The notes: generated by a model from the sequence alone, not told the origin. A stretch of 64,000 nucleotides of DNA from Flavobacterium sp. MDT1-60 (GCF_014844035.1 NZ_CP062159.1:5146001-5210000), one strand, 5' to 3'; numbered from the stretch's first letter, positions 41,240-50,852 are shown. Program-made: numbers and translations.

Positions 41240-41611
41240 ATGGAATTATATAGAAAAGAAGAATATTTTAAAGTAGTTGGAATTTGTATGGAAGTGCATA
41301 GAATACTTGGCGGCGGACTTCTTGAAATCGTTTACAAAGATGCGTTAGAATATGAATTTAAAAAACATAACATACCATTTGAACGAGAAAAAGAATATGA
41401 CATTAAATATAAAGATATTGTTTTAGCACATAAATTCTATGCTGATTTCGTAGTTTATGATGAGATCATTTTAGAGATAAAAGCAGCCAAAGAAATAATT
41501 GATGAACACACTGCTCAAACAATTAATTATTTAAAACTTGCTGATAGTGATTTAGGAATTATTATTAACTTTAATAAAAAGTCATTACAACATAAAAGAG
41601 TTATTCATTAA
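41240..41611 (+). CDS. GxxExxY family PD-(D/E)XK-like protein
   Basis: A 123-residue protein. It has the name-giving motif at G26-E29-Y32 (GLLEIVY) and a PD-(D/E)XK-type core at D68 and E78-I-K80 (YADFVVYDEIILEIKA). Conserved HTAQTINYLK follows. The cellular role of this widespread family is not established. The gene sits alone between miaB and the sigma-54 activator and is framed by inverted repeats (41160-41195 and 41624-41657). This suggests a small mobile or repeat-linked cassette; nuclease activity is inferred from the fold only. Confidence 0.85.
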   Translation: MELYRKEEYFKVVGICMEVHRILGGGLLEIVYKDALEYEFKKHNIPFEREKEYDIKYKDIVLAHKFYADFVVYDEIILEIKAAKEIIDEHTAQTINYLKLADSDLGIIINFNKKSLQHKRVIH

Positions 41612-41623
41612 CCCGATTTCAAA

Positions 41624-41657
41624 AATTTGTGAAAATTTGTGAAATTCGTGGCAAAAG
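41624..41657. repeat. Right flank repeat of the GxxExxY gene
   Basis: Ends GAAATTCGTGGCAAAA, the reverse complement of the left-flank start TTTGCCACGAATTTC, with internal AAATTTGTGA steps. Confidence 0.8.
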
Positions 41658-41669
41658 ATAGAAACATAA

Positions 41670-42926
41670 ATGGAAACAGTTCAAGCAATAAAACAACGAT
41701 TTGAGATTATTGGGAATGACCCGAAATTAAATCGCGCCATTGAAAAAGCCATTCAGGTTGCTCCTACTGATATTTCGGTAATGGTAACCGGGGAAAGTGG
41801 TGTTGGTAAGGAAAATATTCCGCGAATAATCCATTCGCTTTCGCACAGAAAGCATGGAAAATATATTGCCGTAAACTGTGGAGCTATTCCGGAGGGAACA
41901 ATTGACAGTGAACTTTTTGGTCACGAAAAAGGCGCTTTTACAGGAGCAACAAGCACCCGTGAAGGTTATTTTGAAGTTGCTGACGGCGGAACCATATTTC
42001 TGGATGAAGTTGGTGAATTGCCTTTAACCACTCAGGTTCGTTTGCTTCGTGTTTTAGAAAATGGTGAATTTATAAAAGTTGGTTCGTCTCAGGTCCAAAA
42101 AACGAATGTTCGAATTGTTGCGGCAACGAATGTCAATTTATTTAATGCAATCGAAAAAGGGAAATTCCGTGAGGATTTGTATTATCGTCTGACAACGGTC
42201 GAAATTACTTTACCACCTTTGCGCGAAAGAAACGAAGATATTCATTTATTGTTCCGAAAATTTGTGGCCGATTTTGCGCACAAATACAAAATGCCTCCGT
42301 TAAAACTAGACGATGATGCGGTTCAGCTTTTGCAGAAATTCAGATGGAACGGTAATATTCGTCAATTACGAAATGTTGCTGAGCAGATTTCAGTTTTAGA
42401 AACAAATCGCGATATTACACTTGCGACTTTACGATCTTATTTACCGACAGAAGGAAGCAATTTACCTTCTGTAATTAATGATAAGAAAAAAGACGATTTC
42501 AGTACGGAGAGAGACATTTTATACAAAGTGCTTTTTGACATGAAAAGTGATTTGAACGATTTGAAAAAACTCACATTAGAGTTGATGAAAAACGGCAACT
42601 CAAAAGTGCAGGATATTAATCCGAATTTGATTCAGAAAATCTATGGCTCTCAGGAAAATGACAGCGAAATTGATTTTGAAGAAGAACCAAGAACGGCTGT
42701 AATGACACCTGCAACGCGCGAAGATAGTTATCGCATACAAGATGACAATAATTATTTAGATGCTGAAACCATTGAAGAAGAAGAAATTCTGCGTTTAGAA
42801 CAAAAAGAAATCGAAATGATTAAAAAATCATTAGAAAAAAATAAAGGAAAACGAAAAGCGGCTGCTGATGAATTAGGAATTTCGGAGAGAACTTTATATA
42901 GAAAAATTAAGCAATTTGACCTATAA
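41670..42926 (+). CDS. Sigma-54-dependent transcriptional activator
   Basis: A 418-residue AAA+ activator without an N-terminal receiver domain. Walker A GESGVGKE lies near residue 41, the sigma-54 contact loop GAFTGA near 90, and Walker B GTIFLDEVGEL near 108. LPPLRERNEDI and a Fis-type HTH at the C-terminus (KRKAAADELGISERTLYRKI) complete the set. A long acidic linker (about 275-375) connects the AAA+ and DNA-binding parts. It opens promoters for RpoN; its signal input is not visible. It lies upstream of lptE, an arrangement I recall from other flavobacteria. Confidence 0.9.
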   Translation: METVQAIKQRFEIIGNDPKLNRAIEKAIQVAPTDISVMVTGESGVGKENIPRIIHSLSHRKHGKYIAVNCGAIPEGTIDSELFGHEKGAFTGATSTREGYFEVADGGTIFLDEVGELPLTTQVRLLRVLENGEFIKVGSSQVQKTNVRIVAATNVNLFNAIEKGKFREDLYYRLTTVEITLPPLRERNEDIHLLFRKFVADFAHKYKMPPLKLDDDAVQLLQKFRWNGNIRQLRNVAEQISVLETNRDITLATLRSYLPTEGSNLPSVINDKKKDDFSTERDILYKVLFDMKSDLNDLKKLTLELMKNGNSKVQDINPNLIQKIYGSQENDSEIDFEEEPRTAVMTPATREDSYRIQDDNNYLDAETIEEEEILRLEQKEIEMIKKSLEKNKGKRKAAADELGISERTLYRKIKQFDL

Positions 42927-42946
42927 ATAGGAAATTCCAAAAAAAG

Positions 42947-43094
42947 AAAATTCCAAATTCCAACATTGAAAAACTAAATTCCAAAAAATAAATCTCAAAT
43001 TTCAAATTAGTATATTTGAAAAAAATATGACTCTCATTGGAATTTGGAATTTAAAAGTTTAGGATTTCGCCAAAGATTGGAATTTGGAATTTTA
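42947..43094. repeat. AATTCCAA inverted-repeat cluster
   Basis: AAAATTCCAAATTCCAA (42947-42963) faces two inverted copies, TTGGAATTTGGAATTT at 43037-43052 and again at 43077-43092. They fill the gap between the sigma-54 activator and lptE. Confidence 0.8.
43011..43018 (+). promoter_or_regulatory. Possible -7 element of lptE
   Basis: TATATTTG lies between the arms of the AATTCCAA repeat, about 105 bases before the lptE start. No -33 element is evident. Confidence 0.3.
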
Positions 43095-43122
43095 AAAATT
43101 GGATTTTATTACTATTGATTTT

Positions 43123-43626
43123 ATGAAAAAAATATATTCTTTATTAGCCTTTATCAGCCTCTTTTTTTTGAGTGGCTGCAGTGTTTACAACTTTACCGGA
43201 ACAGGAACAATTGATGCCAAAACGTTTCAGGTTAACTTTTTTCAGAACAATGCTGATTTGATTGAGCCTGGAATCGACAGACAATTTACATTGGCATTAC
43301 AGGATTTGATTATGAATCAAACCAACCTGAATCTGGTCAGCAACAGCGGTGATTTAATGTACGAAGGCGAAATTGTAGATTACAGGATTACACCAATGAC
43401 GGCAACTGCAGATCAGCAGGCAGCACAAAACCGCTTGACGATTCGTGTAAATGTCAGATTTACGAATAGAAAAAAAGAAACAGATGATTTCGAGAAACCA
43501 TTTGAATTTTATTATGACTTTGCCGGAACATCATTACCAACAGGTTCTGTTTTAAACACAGCGATTACAACTATTTTTGAAAGAATCACGCAGGATATTT
43601 TCAATGAGTCATTAGCCAAATGGTAA
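43123..43626 (+). CDS. lptE: LPS-assembly lipoprotein LptE
   Basis: About 167 residues from the ATG at 43123, with a lipoprotein signal ending LSGCSVYNFTGTG. The mature part follows the Bacteroidota LptE pattern (FQVNFFQNNADLIEPGIDRQ, DLMYEGEIVDYRITPM, NRLTIRVNVRFTN). LptE is the plug that sits inside LptD in the outer membrane and delivers LPS to the surface. The reading frame begins eight codons earlier, but only the internal ATG gives a proper signal peptide. Confidence 0.85.
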   Translation: MKKIYSLLAFISLFFLSGCSVYNFTGTGTIDAKTFQVNFFQNNADLIEPGIDRQFTLALQDLIMNQTNLNLVSNSGDLMYEGEIVDYRITPMTATADQQAAQNRLTIRVNVRFTNRKKETDDFEKPFEFYYDFAGTSLPTGSVLNTAITTIFERITQDIFNESLAKW

Positions 43627-43630
43627 GAAA

Positions 43631-43714
43631 CTGTTTATTTGTTTAATCGGTTAATCATTAAATCGATTAAACAAAATTTGCGATTAAACGGATAAACAAA
43701 TAAACGATTAAACA
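43631..43714. repeat. GTTTAATCG inverted-repeat cluster
   Basis: TGTTTATTTGTTTAATCG faces CGATTAAACGGATAAACA and further CGATTAAACA copies. It fills the gap between lptE and the next gene. Confidence 0.75.
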
Positions 43715-43722
43715 AAAAAGAA

Positions 43723-45417
43723 ATGAATGTAACTGATTATACATACTTAATGAACAAACCCGATGCTATTACAGAAAAGCAGGCGGAAGCATTAGGCAAT
43801 GTTTTGAATGAATTTCCGTATTTTCAAAGTGCGCGTGCATTGCGATTAAAAGGACTTTACAATCAAAATAGTTTTAAGTATAATTATGCATTAAAAGTTA
43901 CGGCAGCACATACTACTGATCGCTCGGTTTTATTTGATTTTATTACTTCGGAGGCCTTTACGGCGATTCAGGGCGAATATTATGATCAAAAACTTAAGGA
44001 TCTTTTAAATATTACTGTTTTTGACAGCGAGATTGTCTTAGCAGAAGAAAAGAAGAAACTGGCAGAAATTCGTATTGATCCAATCGAGCAGTCTATTTTA
44101 AATTCTATTAAGGAAGCTACAGGCGTTAGTTTTGAAGAACCAGTAAAAACGGAAGAAAATTCAATTGATACAATTATCGAGCAATCGCCTTTAGATTCTT
44201 TTTCAGAACCAACAACTGTTACTTTTGAAGAACCTGTAAAAACGGAAGAAAATTCAATTGATACAATTATCGAGCAATCGCCTTTAGATTCTTTTACAGA
44301 ACCAACAACTATTACTGTTGAAGAACCTTTAAAAGTTGAAGAAAATCCAATTGATTTTATTATTGAACATCCGACTTTAGATTCTTTTAAAGAACCAACA
44401 ACTGCTGCTTTTGAAGAACCAGTAAAAATTGAATACAAACCAATTGATACAATCATACCAACTTTAGATTCCTTTGAAGAAGTAATAACAACTAAATTTG
44501 AGGAAGAACCAAAAATTGAAGAAAGACCAATTGATTCGGTTACGGAGCAATCTATTTTAGATTCTTTTAAAGAAGCAGCAACCGTTACTTTTGAAGAACC
44601 CCTGCAAGTTGAAGAAAACCCAATTGATCTGATAATCGAACAACCGACTTTAGATTCTTTTGAAGAAGTAACTTCAACTATTGAAGAAACTCCTGTTATT
44701 GAAACGACTCCAATTGTGGAATCGACACCTATTATAAAAGGACCAACTCCAACTTTTTTTGATGAAGTTGTAGAGGAAGAAATTCCGGATGTAAGAGTGG
44801 AGCCAATTGAAGAATCAATATACAATTCACTACAAGAAGTTTCGACAGTTGTTTTTGAAGAAGTGCCTGTAGTTGAAGAACCAAAAGAAATTGAAGAGCC
44901 AAAAGAAATTACCGTTTCAGAAACCGTAAAAACGGCAGAAGAAAATCTTGAAATCGGAAAACCTTTGGATTTTTCTGCTAATGAAAAACATTCGTTTCAG
45001 GAATGGCTTCAATTAGCTAAAACCGAACCTATTGATCGTAGCAAAGAGGCGCAGGAAGAAGCAGAAGCAATTCAAAAAGTCGAAAATACAGTCGAAAAGA
45101 TAGCTGAAACTGAAACCATTGATAAAGAGAAAAAGAAAAAAGCAGAAATAATCAATAAATTTATTGAAGCAAACCCAAAAATTTCTCCAATAAAACAAAC
45201 TGCAATAGTTCCGGCAGTACAATTGGACAGTAATAACGAGGAGAATTCTTACCTAATGACCGAAACTTTGGCCAGAGTATATTTGGAACAAAAAAAATAT
45301 ACAAAAGCCATACAAGCATATGAAATATTAATTTTGAAATATCCAGAAAAAATTAGTTTCTTTGCAGACCGTATTTCGGATATCAAGATTTTACAACAAA
45401 ATAACAATAATAATTAA
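43723..45417 (+). CDS. Repeat-rich protein with C-terminal TPR-like motif
   Basis: A 564-residue protein without a signal peptide. The N-terminal 120 residues are helical (YLMNKPDAITEKQAEALGNV, FPYFQSARALRLKGLY). Residues about 125-345 are six or seven degenerate tandem units of roughly 30-35 residues built on FEEPVKxEExxIDxIIEQ and LDSFxEPTT, strongly acidic and likely disordered. A Lys/Glu-rich stretch and a final TPR-like helix pair (TLARVYLEQKKYTKAIQAYE) close the protein. It precedes secG by three bases and follows lptE, so an envelope-related role is possible. The family has no name that I recognise. Confidence 0.8.
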   Translation: MNVTDYTYLMNKPDAITEKQAEALGNVLNEFPYFQSARALRLKGLYNQNSFKYNYALKVTAAHTTDRSVLFDFITSEAFTAIQGEYYDQKLKDLLNITVFDSEIVLAEEKKKLAEIRIDPIEQSILNSIKEATGVSFEEPVKTEENSIDTIIEQSPLDSFSEPTTVTFEEPVKTEENSIDTIIEQSPLDSFTEPTTITVEEPLKVEENPIDFIIEHPTLDSFKEPTTAAFEEPVKIEYKPIDTIIPTLDSFEEVITTKFEEEPKIEERPIDSVTEQSILDSFKEAATVTFEEPLQVEENPIDLIIEQPTLDSFEEVTSTIEETPVIETTPIVESTPIIKGPTPTFFDEVVEEEIPDVRVEPIEESIYNSLQEVSTVVFEEVPVVEEPKEIEEPKEITVSETVKTAEENLEIGKPLDFSANEKHSFQEWLQLAKTEPIDRSKEAQEEAEAIQKVENTVEKIAETETIDKEKKKKAEIINKFIEANPKISPIKQTAIVPAVQLDSNNEENSYLMTETLARVYLEQKKYTKAIQAYEILILKYPEKISFFADRISDIKILQQNNNNN

Positions 45418-45420
45418 GCA

Positions 45421-45762
45421 ATGAGCACATTTTCAATTTTTTTAGTTTTAATCACAATAGTTTGTTTTCTATTGATCGTAGTAATCATGGTTCAAAACCC
45501 TAAAGGAGGCGGATTATCGTCTACTATCAGCGGAACTCAAATGTTAGGTGGAGTACAAAAAACAACTGACTTTTTAGACAAAAGTACCTGGACACTAGCG
45601 ACTATTTTGATTGCTTTAATTTTGCTTTCAAGCTTAAGTTTCACAGGATCGTTAAGTGATACTGACTCTAAACTTATTGAAAAAACAGAAGCTCCTGCAA
45701 CTACAACGCCAGCAACACCAGTTCAACAAACTCCTGCTCCGGCAACACCAGCAGCGAAATAA
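45421..45762 (+). CDS. secG: Preprotein translocase subunit SecG
   Basis: A 113-residue inner-membrane protein with two hydrophobic helices (about 3-22 and 58-78). The conserved loop VVIMVQNPKGGGLSSTISGT and a Gln/Gly-rich turn lie between them. The last 30 residues are a Pro/Ala/Thr-rich tail common in Bacteroidota SecG. It assists SecYE in protein export. It starts three bases after the TPR-like gene and is followed by a strong terminator. Confidence 0.92.
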   Translation: MSTFSIFLVLITIVCFLLIVVIMVQNPKGGGLSSTISGTQMLGGVQKTTDFLDKSTWTLATILIALILLSSLSFTGSLSDTDSKLIEKTEAPATTTPATPVQQTPAPATPAAK

Positions 45763-45780
45763 TATTTTTAAAATAAATAT

Positions 45781-45814
45781 AAAATGCCAGCCTGTCAAAG
45801 CTGGCATTTTTTTT
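45781..45814 (+). terminator. Terminator behind secG
   Basis: AAAATGCCAGC pairs with GCTGGCATTTT, an 11-bp stem followed by further T residues, 18 bases after the secG stop. Confidence 0.85.
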
Positions 45815-45840
45815 AGGAAAAAATGTCAGTTTTTAGAGCA

Positions 45841-45855
45841 TGGCACAATTTCTGA
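45841..45855 (+). promoter_or_regulatory. Possible -24/-12 type promoter of groES
   Basis: TGGCACAATTTCTGA matches the -24 half (TGGCAC) of a sigma-54 promoter exactly, but the -12 half reads CTGA instead of TTGC. It lies 49 bases before the groES start. No TAnnTTTG element is seen here. Confidence 0.3.
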
Positions 45856-45903
45856 AAGTTCTTTGAACATTAAAAAACGTATAACTAATAATAATATAAA
45901 ATC

Positions 45904-46179
45904 ATGACTTTAAACATTAAACCGCTTTCAGACCGCGTACTTATTGAGCCTGTAGCAGCTGAGACTAAAACTGCGTCAGGGATTTTTATTCCAGATACTG
46001 CCAAAGAAAAACCACAAAAAGGAACTGTTATAGCTGTTGGAAATGGATCTAAAGATCACACAATGACTGTAAAAGTTGGTGATACTGTACTTTATGGAAA
46101 ATATGCAGGGACAGAATTAAAATTGGAAGGAACTGATTATTTGATTATGCGTGAAGATGATATCTTAGCAATTATCTAA
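45904..46179 (+). CDS. groES: Co-chaperonin GroES
   Basis: A 91-residue protein with the Cpn10 signature: [20 protein letters not shown] at the N-terminus, the mobile loop around [15 protein letters not shown], and a conserved end (ILAII). Seven subunits cap GroEL. The gene is separated from groEL by about 540 bases holding a decayed four-helix-bundle gene and its flanking repeats, whereas the pair is usually almost adjacent. Confidence 0.97.
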   Translation: MTLNIKPLSDRVLIEPVAAETKTASGIFIPDTAKEKPQKGTVIAVGNGSKDHTMTVKVGDTVLYGKYAGTELKLEGTDYLIMREDDILAII

Positions 46180-46185
46180 ATTGCT

Positions 46186-46246
46186 ATAAGCTATAAGCCG
46201 TAAGCTTTAAGCTTTGACAAAAAGCCTAAAGCTTAAAGCTCAAAAA
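46186..46246. repeat. Left flank repeat of the four-helix-bundle gene
   Basis: Runs of TAAGC, AAGCTTTAAGC and AAAGCCTAAAGC fill the gap after groES. The same words recur in inverted order behind the small gene. Confidence 0.75.
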
Positions 46247-46247
46247 A

Positions 46248-46603
46248 ATGAGAGATTTTAAAAAATGCGATATTTGGCAGCTTAGTCATTCTTTTACTTT
46301 AGAAATCTATAAAATGACTTCTATATTTCCGAAAGAAGAATTATACGGACTAACAAGTCAGATTAGAAGGGCGTCTTCATCAATTCCAACGAATATTAGC
46401 GAAGGATGCGGAAGAAACAGCGACAAGAATTTAATCAATTTCTCAACATAGCTTTAGGTTCTGCCAATGAAACAGAATATCTTTTGATTTTAGCTAAAGA
46501 TTTGCAATATCTTAATAATGAAATTGCAGAAAATCAAATAGAAAAAATCAACAGCATAAAAAGCAAAATTTACAAATTAAAAAAGTTGCTTACGCAGCAA
46601 TAA
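46248..46603 (+). pseudogene. Frameshifted four-helix-bundle protein gene
   Basis: Two overlapping frames together encode one protein of the four-helix-bundle family (S23 / rRNA intervening-sequence type). The first (46248-46451) carries MRDFKKCDIWQLSHSF and SSSIPTNISEGCGRNSDK. The second (46406-46603) continues EFNQFLNIALGSANETEYLL to the end. One A missing in GACAAGAATTT near 46428-46438 separates them. Restoring it gives a continuous protein of about 118 residues. Family function is unknown. It lies between groES and groEL and is framed by AAGCTTTAAGC-type repeats, so it looks like a cassette insertion that has since decayed, unless the shift is a sequencing error. Confidence 0.75.
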
Positions 46604-46712
46604 GCTTTAAGCCGTAAGCAATAAGCTTTTTCAAAATAGCTTAAAGCAAAAAAAAATACTAATCAGCAGTAGAGAAAAGCCTAAAGCCTAAAACCTACTG
46701 CCTAAAGCAATA
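46600..46712. repeat. Right flank repeat of the four-helix-bundle gene
   Basis: TAAGCTTTAAGCCGTAAGC and several GCCTAAAGCC steps continue up to just before groEL. They match the left-flank words at 46186-46246. Confidence 0.75.
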
Positions 46713-46713
46713 A

Positions 46714-48348
<1,635 letters not shown>

Positions 48349-48371
48349 TTCATTCTAACTTCTTATACTAT

Positions 48372-48410
48372 AAAACGCCAAGCAGAAATTTCTGTTTGGC
48401 GTTTTATTTT
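48372..48410 (+). terminator. Terminator of groEL
   Basis: AAAACGCCAAGCAGAAA pairs with TTTCTGTTTGGCGTTTT and is followed by ATTTT, 24 bases after the stop. Confidence 0.9.
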
Positions 48411-48491
48411 AGTCCCAGTTTACAGTCTCAGTCTACAGTGGTACACATATTATCTTTTTGTAAACTGAGACTGAGACTGTAAACTGGGACT
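48411..48491. repeat. 22-bp perfect inverted repeat behind groEL
   Basis: Left arm 48411-48432 (AGTCCCAGTTTACAGTCTCA...) and right arm 48470-48491 are exact reverse complements. Partial extra copies of the same words lie between them (GTCTACAGT, TAAACTGAGACTG). It directly abuts the terminator. Confidence 0.9.
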
Positions 48492-48502
48492 ATTTTTATC
48501 AA

Positions 48503-48510
48503 TATCTTTG
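48503..48510 (+). promoter_or_regulatory. -7 element of the phosphodiesterase gene
   Basis: TATCTTTG lies 22 bases before the ATG at 48532. The -33 region falls into the right arm of the inverted repeat. Confidence 0.5.
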
Positions 48511-48531
48511 CAGCTCTATTAAAATTGCACA

Positions 48532-49734
48532 ATGAGAAAATTCACCACTCAGCTCTTATCTTTTACCTTCTTACTTCTTACCACTTTTTCATATTCCCAA
48601 TCCAGTAAAGATGCTTATGTCGTTTTAGTTTCTATGGATGGATTTCGTTGGGATTACGCGAAACATTTCAAGCTTCAAAACCTCAACAGAATTGCCAAAG
48701 AAGGTGTTCATGCCAAATCGATGCGACCTTCTTATCCGAGTAAAACTTTTCCGAATCATTACGCAATCGTGACCGGACTTTATCCGGATCATCATGGGAT
48801 TATCAATAATGTTTTTTATGACAGCGCTTTAAACGAATCTTTTTCATTATCAACAACTGCTAAAAATGATTCAAGATTTTATGGCGGAAACCCGATTTGG
48901 AATGTCGCCGAACAACAGGGCGTAAAAACCGCTTCGTTTTTCTGGCCGGGATCAGATACGGATAAAAAAAGACCTGGTATTTACAAAAATTACGACAATA
49001 AAATTCCATACGGAAACAGAATTGATACGGTTATAAAATGGTTAGAACTTCCGGAAAAACAACGTCCGCATTTAATTACTTTGTATTTTGATGAACCGGA
49101 TCATACGGGACATAACTTTGGTCCGCTTTCGCCAGAGAATGAAAAAATGATTCACAAAATGGATTCCGTTATGGGACAATTATCTTCCAAATTAGATCAA
49201 TTGGCTATCGGGAAACAAATCAATTTAATTATTGTTTCAGATCACGGAATGGCCGACATCAGCAATGATAAAAAAGTTGCCATTTTAGATTATCTAAAAC
49301 CGGAATGGTTAGGATATAAAGCCGTGATCAACCCCATTATGAGTCTTCAGGCAAAACCGGGATTTCAGGATTCTATTGCCAAAGCATTAAAAAAAGTACC
49401 ACATATCAAATTCTGGAGATCAGCTGAAGTTCCGAAGAGATTGCATTACGGAACAAATCCGCGTGTGCATGATTTTGTTATTGAAGCTAAAAAAGGATAC
49501 AGTTTAGTAAGTGAACAAAAGCAAAATATAAAAGGTGGAACACACGGTTACGACAATAAAGAAAAAGACATGCATGCCATTTTTTATGCGAAAGGACCAG
49601 CATTCAAAGTAGATAAAGAAGTCGGCACGTTTCAGAACGTTTCGGTTTATCCTTTAATAGCGCATATTTTGGGATTAAAAATCGAAGAAGTCGACGGCAA
49701 GTTTAGTGAAGTTGAAAACATGCTTGCTGATTAA
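48532..49734 (+). CDS. Ectonucleotide pyrophosphatase/phosphodiesterase family protein
   Basis: A 400-residue exported enzyme with a signal peptide (about 1-22). The NPP/alkaline-phosphatase core shows a first metal Asp in VSMDGFRWD (D36), the nucleophile Thr 72 in PSYPSKTFPNHY, YFDEPDHTGHNFGP, VSDHGMADI, and a late His in GGTHGYDN. Members cleave phosphodiester or pyrophosphate bonds of nucleotides or lipids in the periplasm with two zinc ions. It stands alone. Confidence 0.9.
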   Translation: MRKFTTQLLSFTFLLLTTFSYSQSSKDAYVVLVSMDGFRWDYAKHFKLQNLNRIAKEGVHAKSMRPSYPSKTFPNHYAIVTGLYPDHHGIINNVFYDSALNESFSLSTTAKNDSRFYGGNPIWNVAEQQGVKTASFFWPGSDTDKKRPGIYKNYDNKIPYGNRIDTVIKWLELPEKQRPHLITLYFDEPDHTGHNFGPLSPENEKMIHKMDSVMGQLSSKLDQLAIGKQINLIIVSDHGMADISNDKKVAILDYLKPEWLGYKAVINPIMSLQAKPGFQDSIAKALKKVPHIKFWRSAEVPKRLHYGTNPRVHDFVIEAKKGYSLVSEQKQNIKGGTHGYDNKEKDMHAIFYAKGPAFKVDKEVGTFQNVSVYPLIAHILGLKIEEVDGKFSEVENMLAD

Positions 49735-49809
49735 ATTAAATGTGTCGATTAGAAAATTAGATAATGCTATTACAACCGCAAATATAAAATCTTTTACCCC
49801 AAAGTATAT

Positions 49810-49886
49810 CCGTAGAGGCGCACTGCTGTACGTCTTCTGCGCAACGAAAATCGCAACGTTAGACGCACTGCTGTGCGCCTCTACGG
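49810..49886. repeat. REP-like hairpin, GTAGAGGCGCAC family
   Basis: CCGTAGAGGCGCACTGCTGT (from 49810) faces its reverse complement ending CGCCTCTACGG (49886). Single copies of the same element lie at 51930-51954 and 52136-52160. The remaining parts of the gap between the phosphodiesterase and SDR genes carry only AATTAGATAAT-type words. Confidence 0.85.
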
Positions 49887-49983
49887 TAACTTGATTCATT
49901 TTGAAAGAATAGAAAATTAGATAATGATTATACGGAATCTATAGAATTATCTATTTTTCTAATTGACTCATTGGCACATTAAC

Positions 49984-50823
49984 TTAAAACCCAGTCGAAA
50001 CGGAAACGGCTTTCCATTGTTCTAATTGACTCTGAACGCTAGCAATCTTTTGGTTTGCCATATCGTAAGCATCTTGCCCTAAAAACAAATGTAAGGCAGG
50101 ATTTTCTTCCTGACTCATATTGATTAATGCTACAGCTAATTTTTCAGGATCTCCTGGCTGATTTTGATTAATGCTACCCTTATGCGCATCTTCAGACGCT
50201 CTAACTTCTTTATATTCCGCAATCGGATTTTGTGGCAACAATAAAGAACTGTCTTTTAAGAAATCTGTTCTAAAATAGCCCGGATAAACCAACGTTACAT
50301 TCACGCCAAATTCTTTTACTTCTGCAGCTAAAGATTCTGTTAAACCAGCAACAGCAAATTTTGTAGAGCAATAAATTCCCCAACCCGGAAAACCACCGTT
50401 ATAGCCTCCAACTGAAGAAATATTAAAAATATGTCCTGATCTGTTAGCACGCATATAAGGCATAGTATTTCTGATCACATTTAATAATCCGAAGACATTT
50501 ACCTCGTAATTTTTTCTGGATTCTTCATCTGTTAATTCTTCCAGTGCCCCAAGCAAACCATAACCTGCATTGTTTACCAAAACATCGATCGTTTTAAAAT
50601 GACTTACTGCTACTTCAATTGCATTTTTAACACTTTGCTCGTTTGTCAAATCCATTTCTAAAGGAAGAAAATTTGCAGACGGATTTCCTAATGCTTTAAC
50701 CAACGATTCTTCACTTCTTGAAGTTGCGGCTACTTTATAACCTTCAGCCAATAATTTTTTAGCTAATTCTAATCCAAGTCCTTTTGAAGCACCTGTGATA
50801 AACCAAACTTTGTTATTTTCCAT
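49984..50823 (-). CDS. Short-chain dehydrogenase/reductase (SDR)
   Basis: A 279-residue classical SDR. The cofactor loop is TGASKGLGLELAK; NNAGYG, the catalytic Ser in NISSVGG, and YCSTKFAVAG with the Tyr-x-x-x-Lys pair are all in place. The basic residues after the second strand (TSRSEES) suggest NADP. The substrate is unknown. It lies 89 bases behind the AraC-family regulator on the same strand, a common regulator-plus-enzyme pair, and has a -7 element of its own. Confidence 0.9.
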   Translation of the reverse strand: MENNKVWFITGASKGLGLELAKKLLAEGYKVAATSRSEESLVKALGNPSANFLPLEMDLTNEQSVKNAIEVAVSHFKTIDVLVNNAGYGLLGALEELTDEESRKNYEVNVFGLLNVIRNTMPYMRANRSGHIFNISSVGGYNGGFPGWGIYCSTKFAVAGLTESLAAEVKEFGVNVTLVYPGYFRTDFLKDSSLLLPQNPIAEYKEVRASEDAHKGSINQNQPGDPEKLAVALINMSQEENPALHLFLGQDAYDMANQKIASVQSQLEQWKAVSVSTGF

Positions 50824-50852
50824 GATTTCAATTTTTACATTTAATTATGGTA

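Noticed and set aside
43986..44825. Long open frame on the minus strand opposite the repeat-rich gene before secG
   Set aside because: It mirrors the repeated codons of the plus-strand gene (Ser/Val/Ile-rich shadow) and has no plausible start or context.
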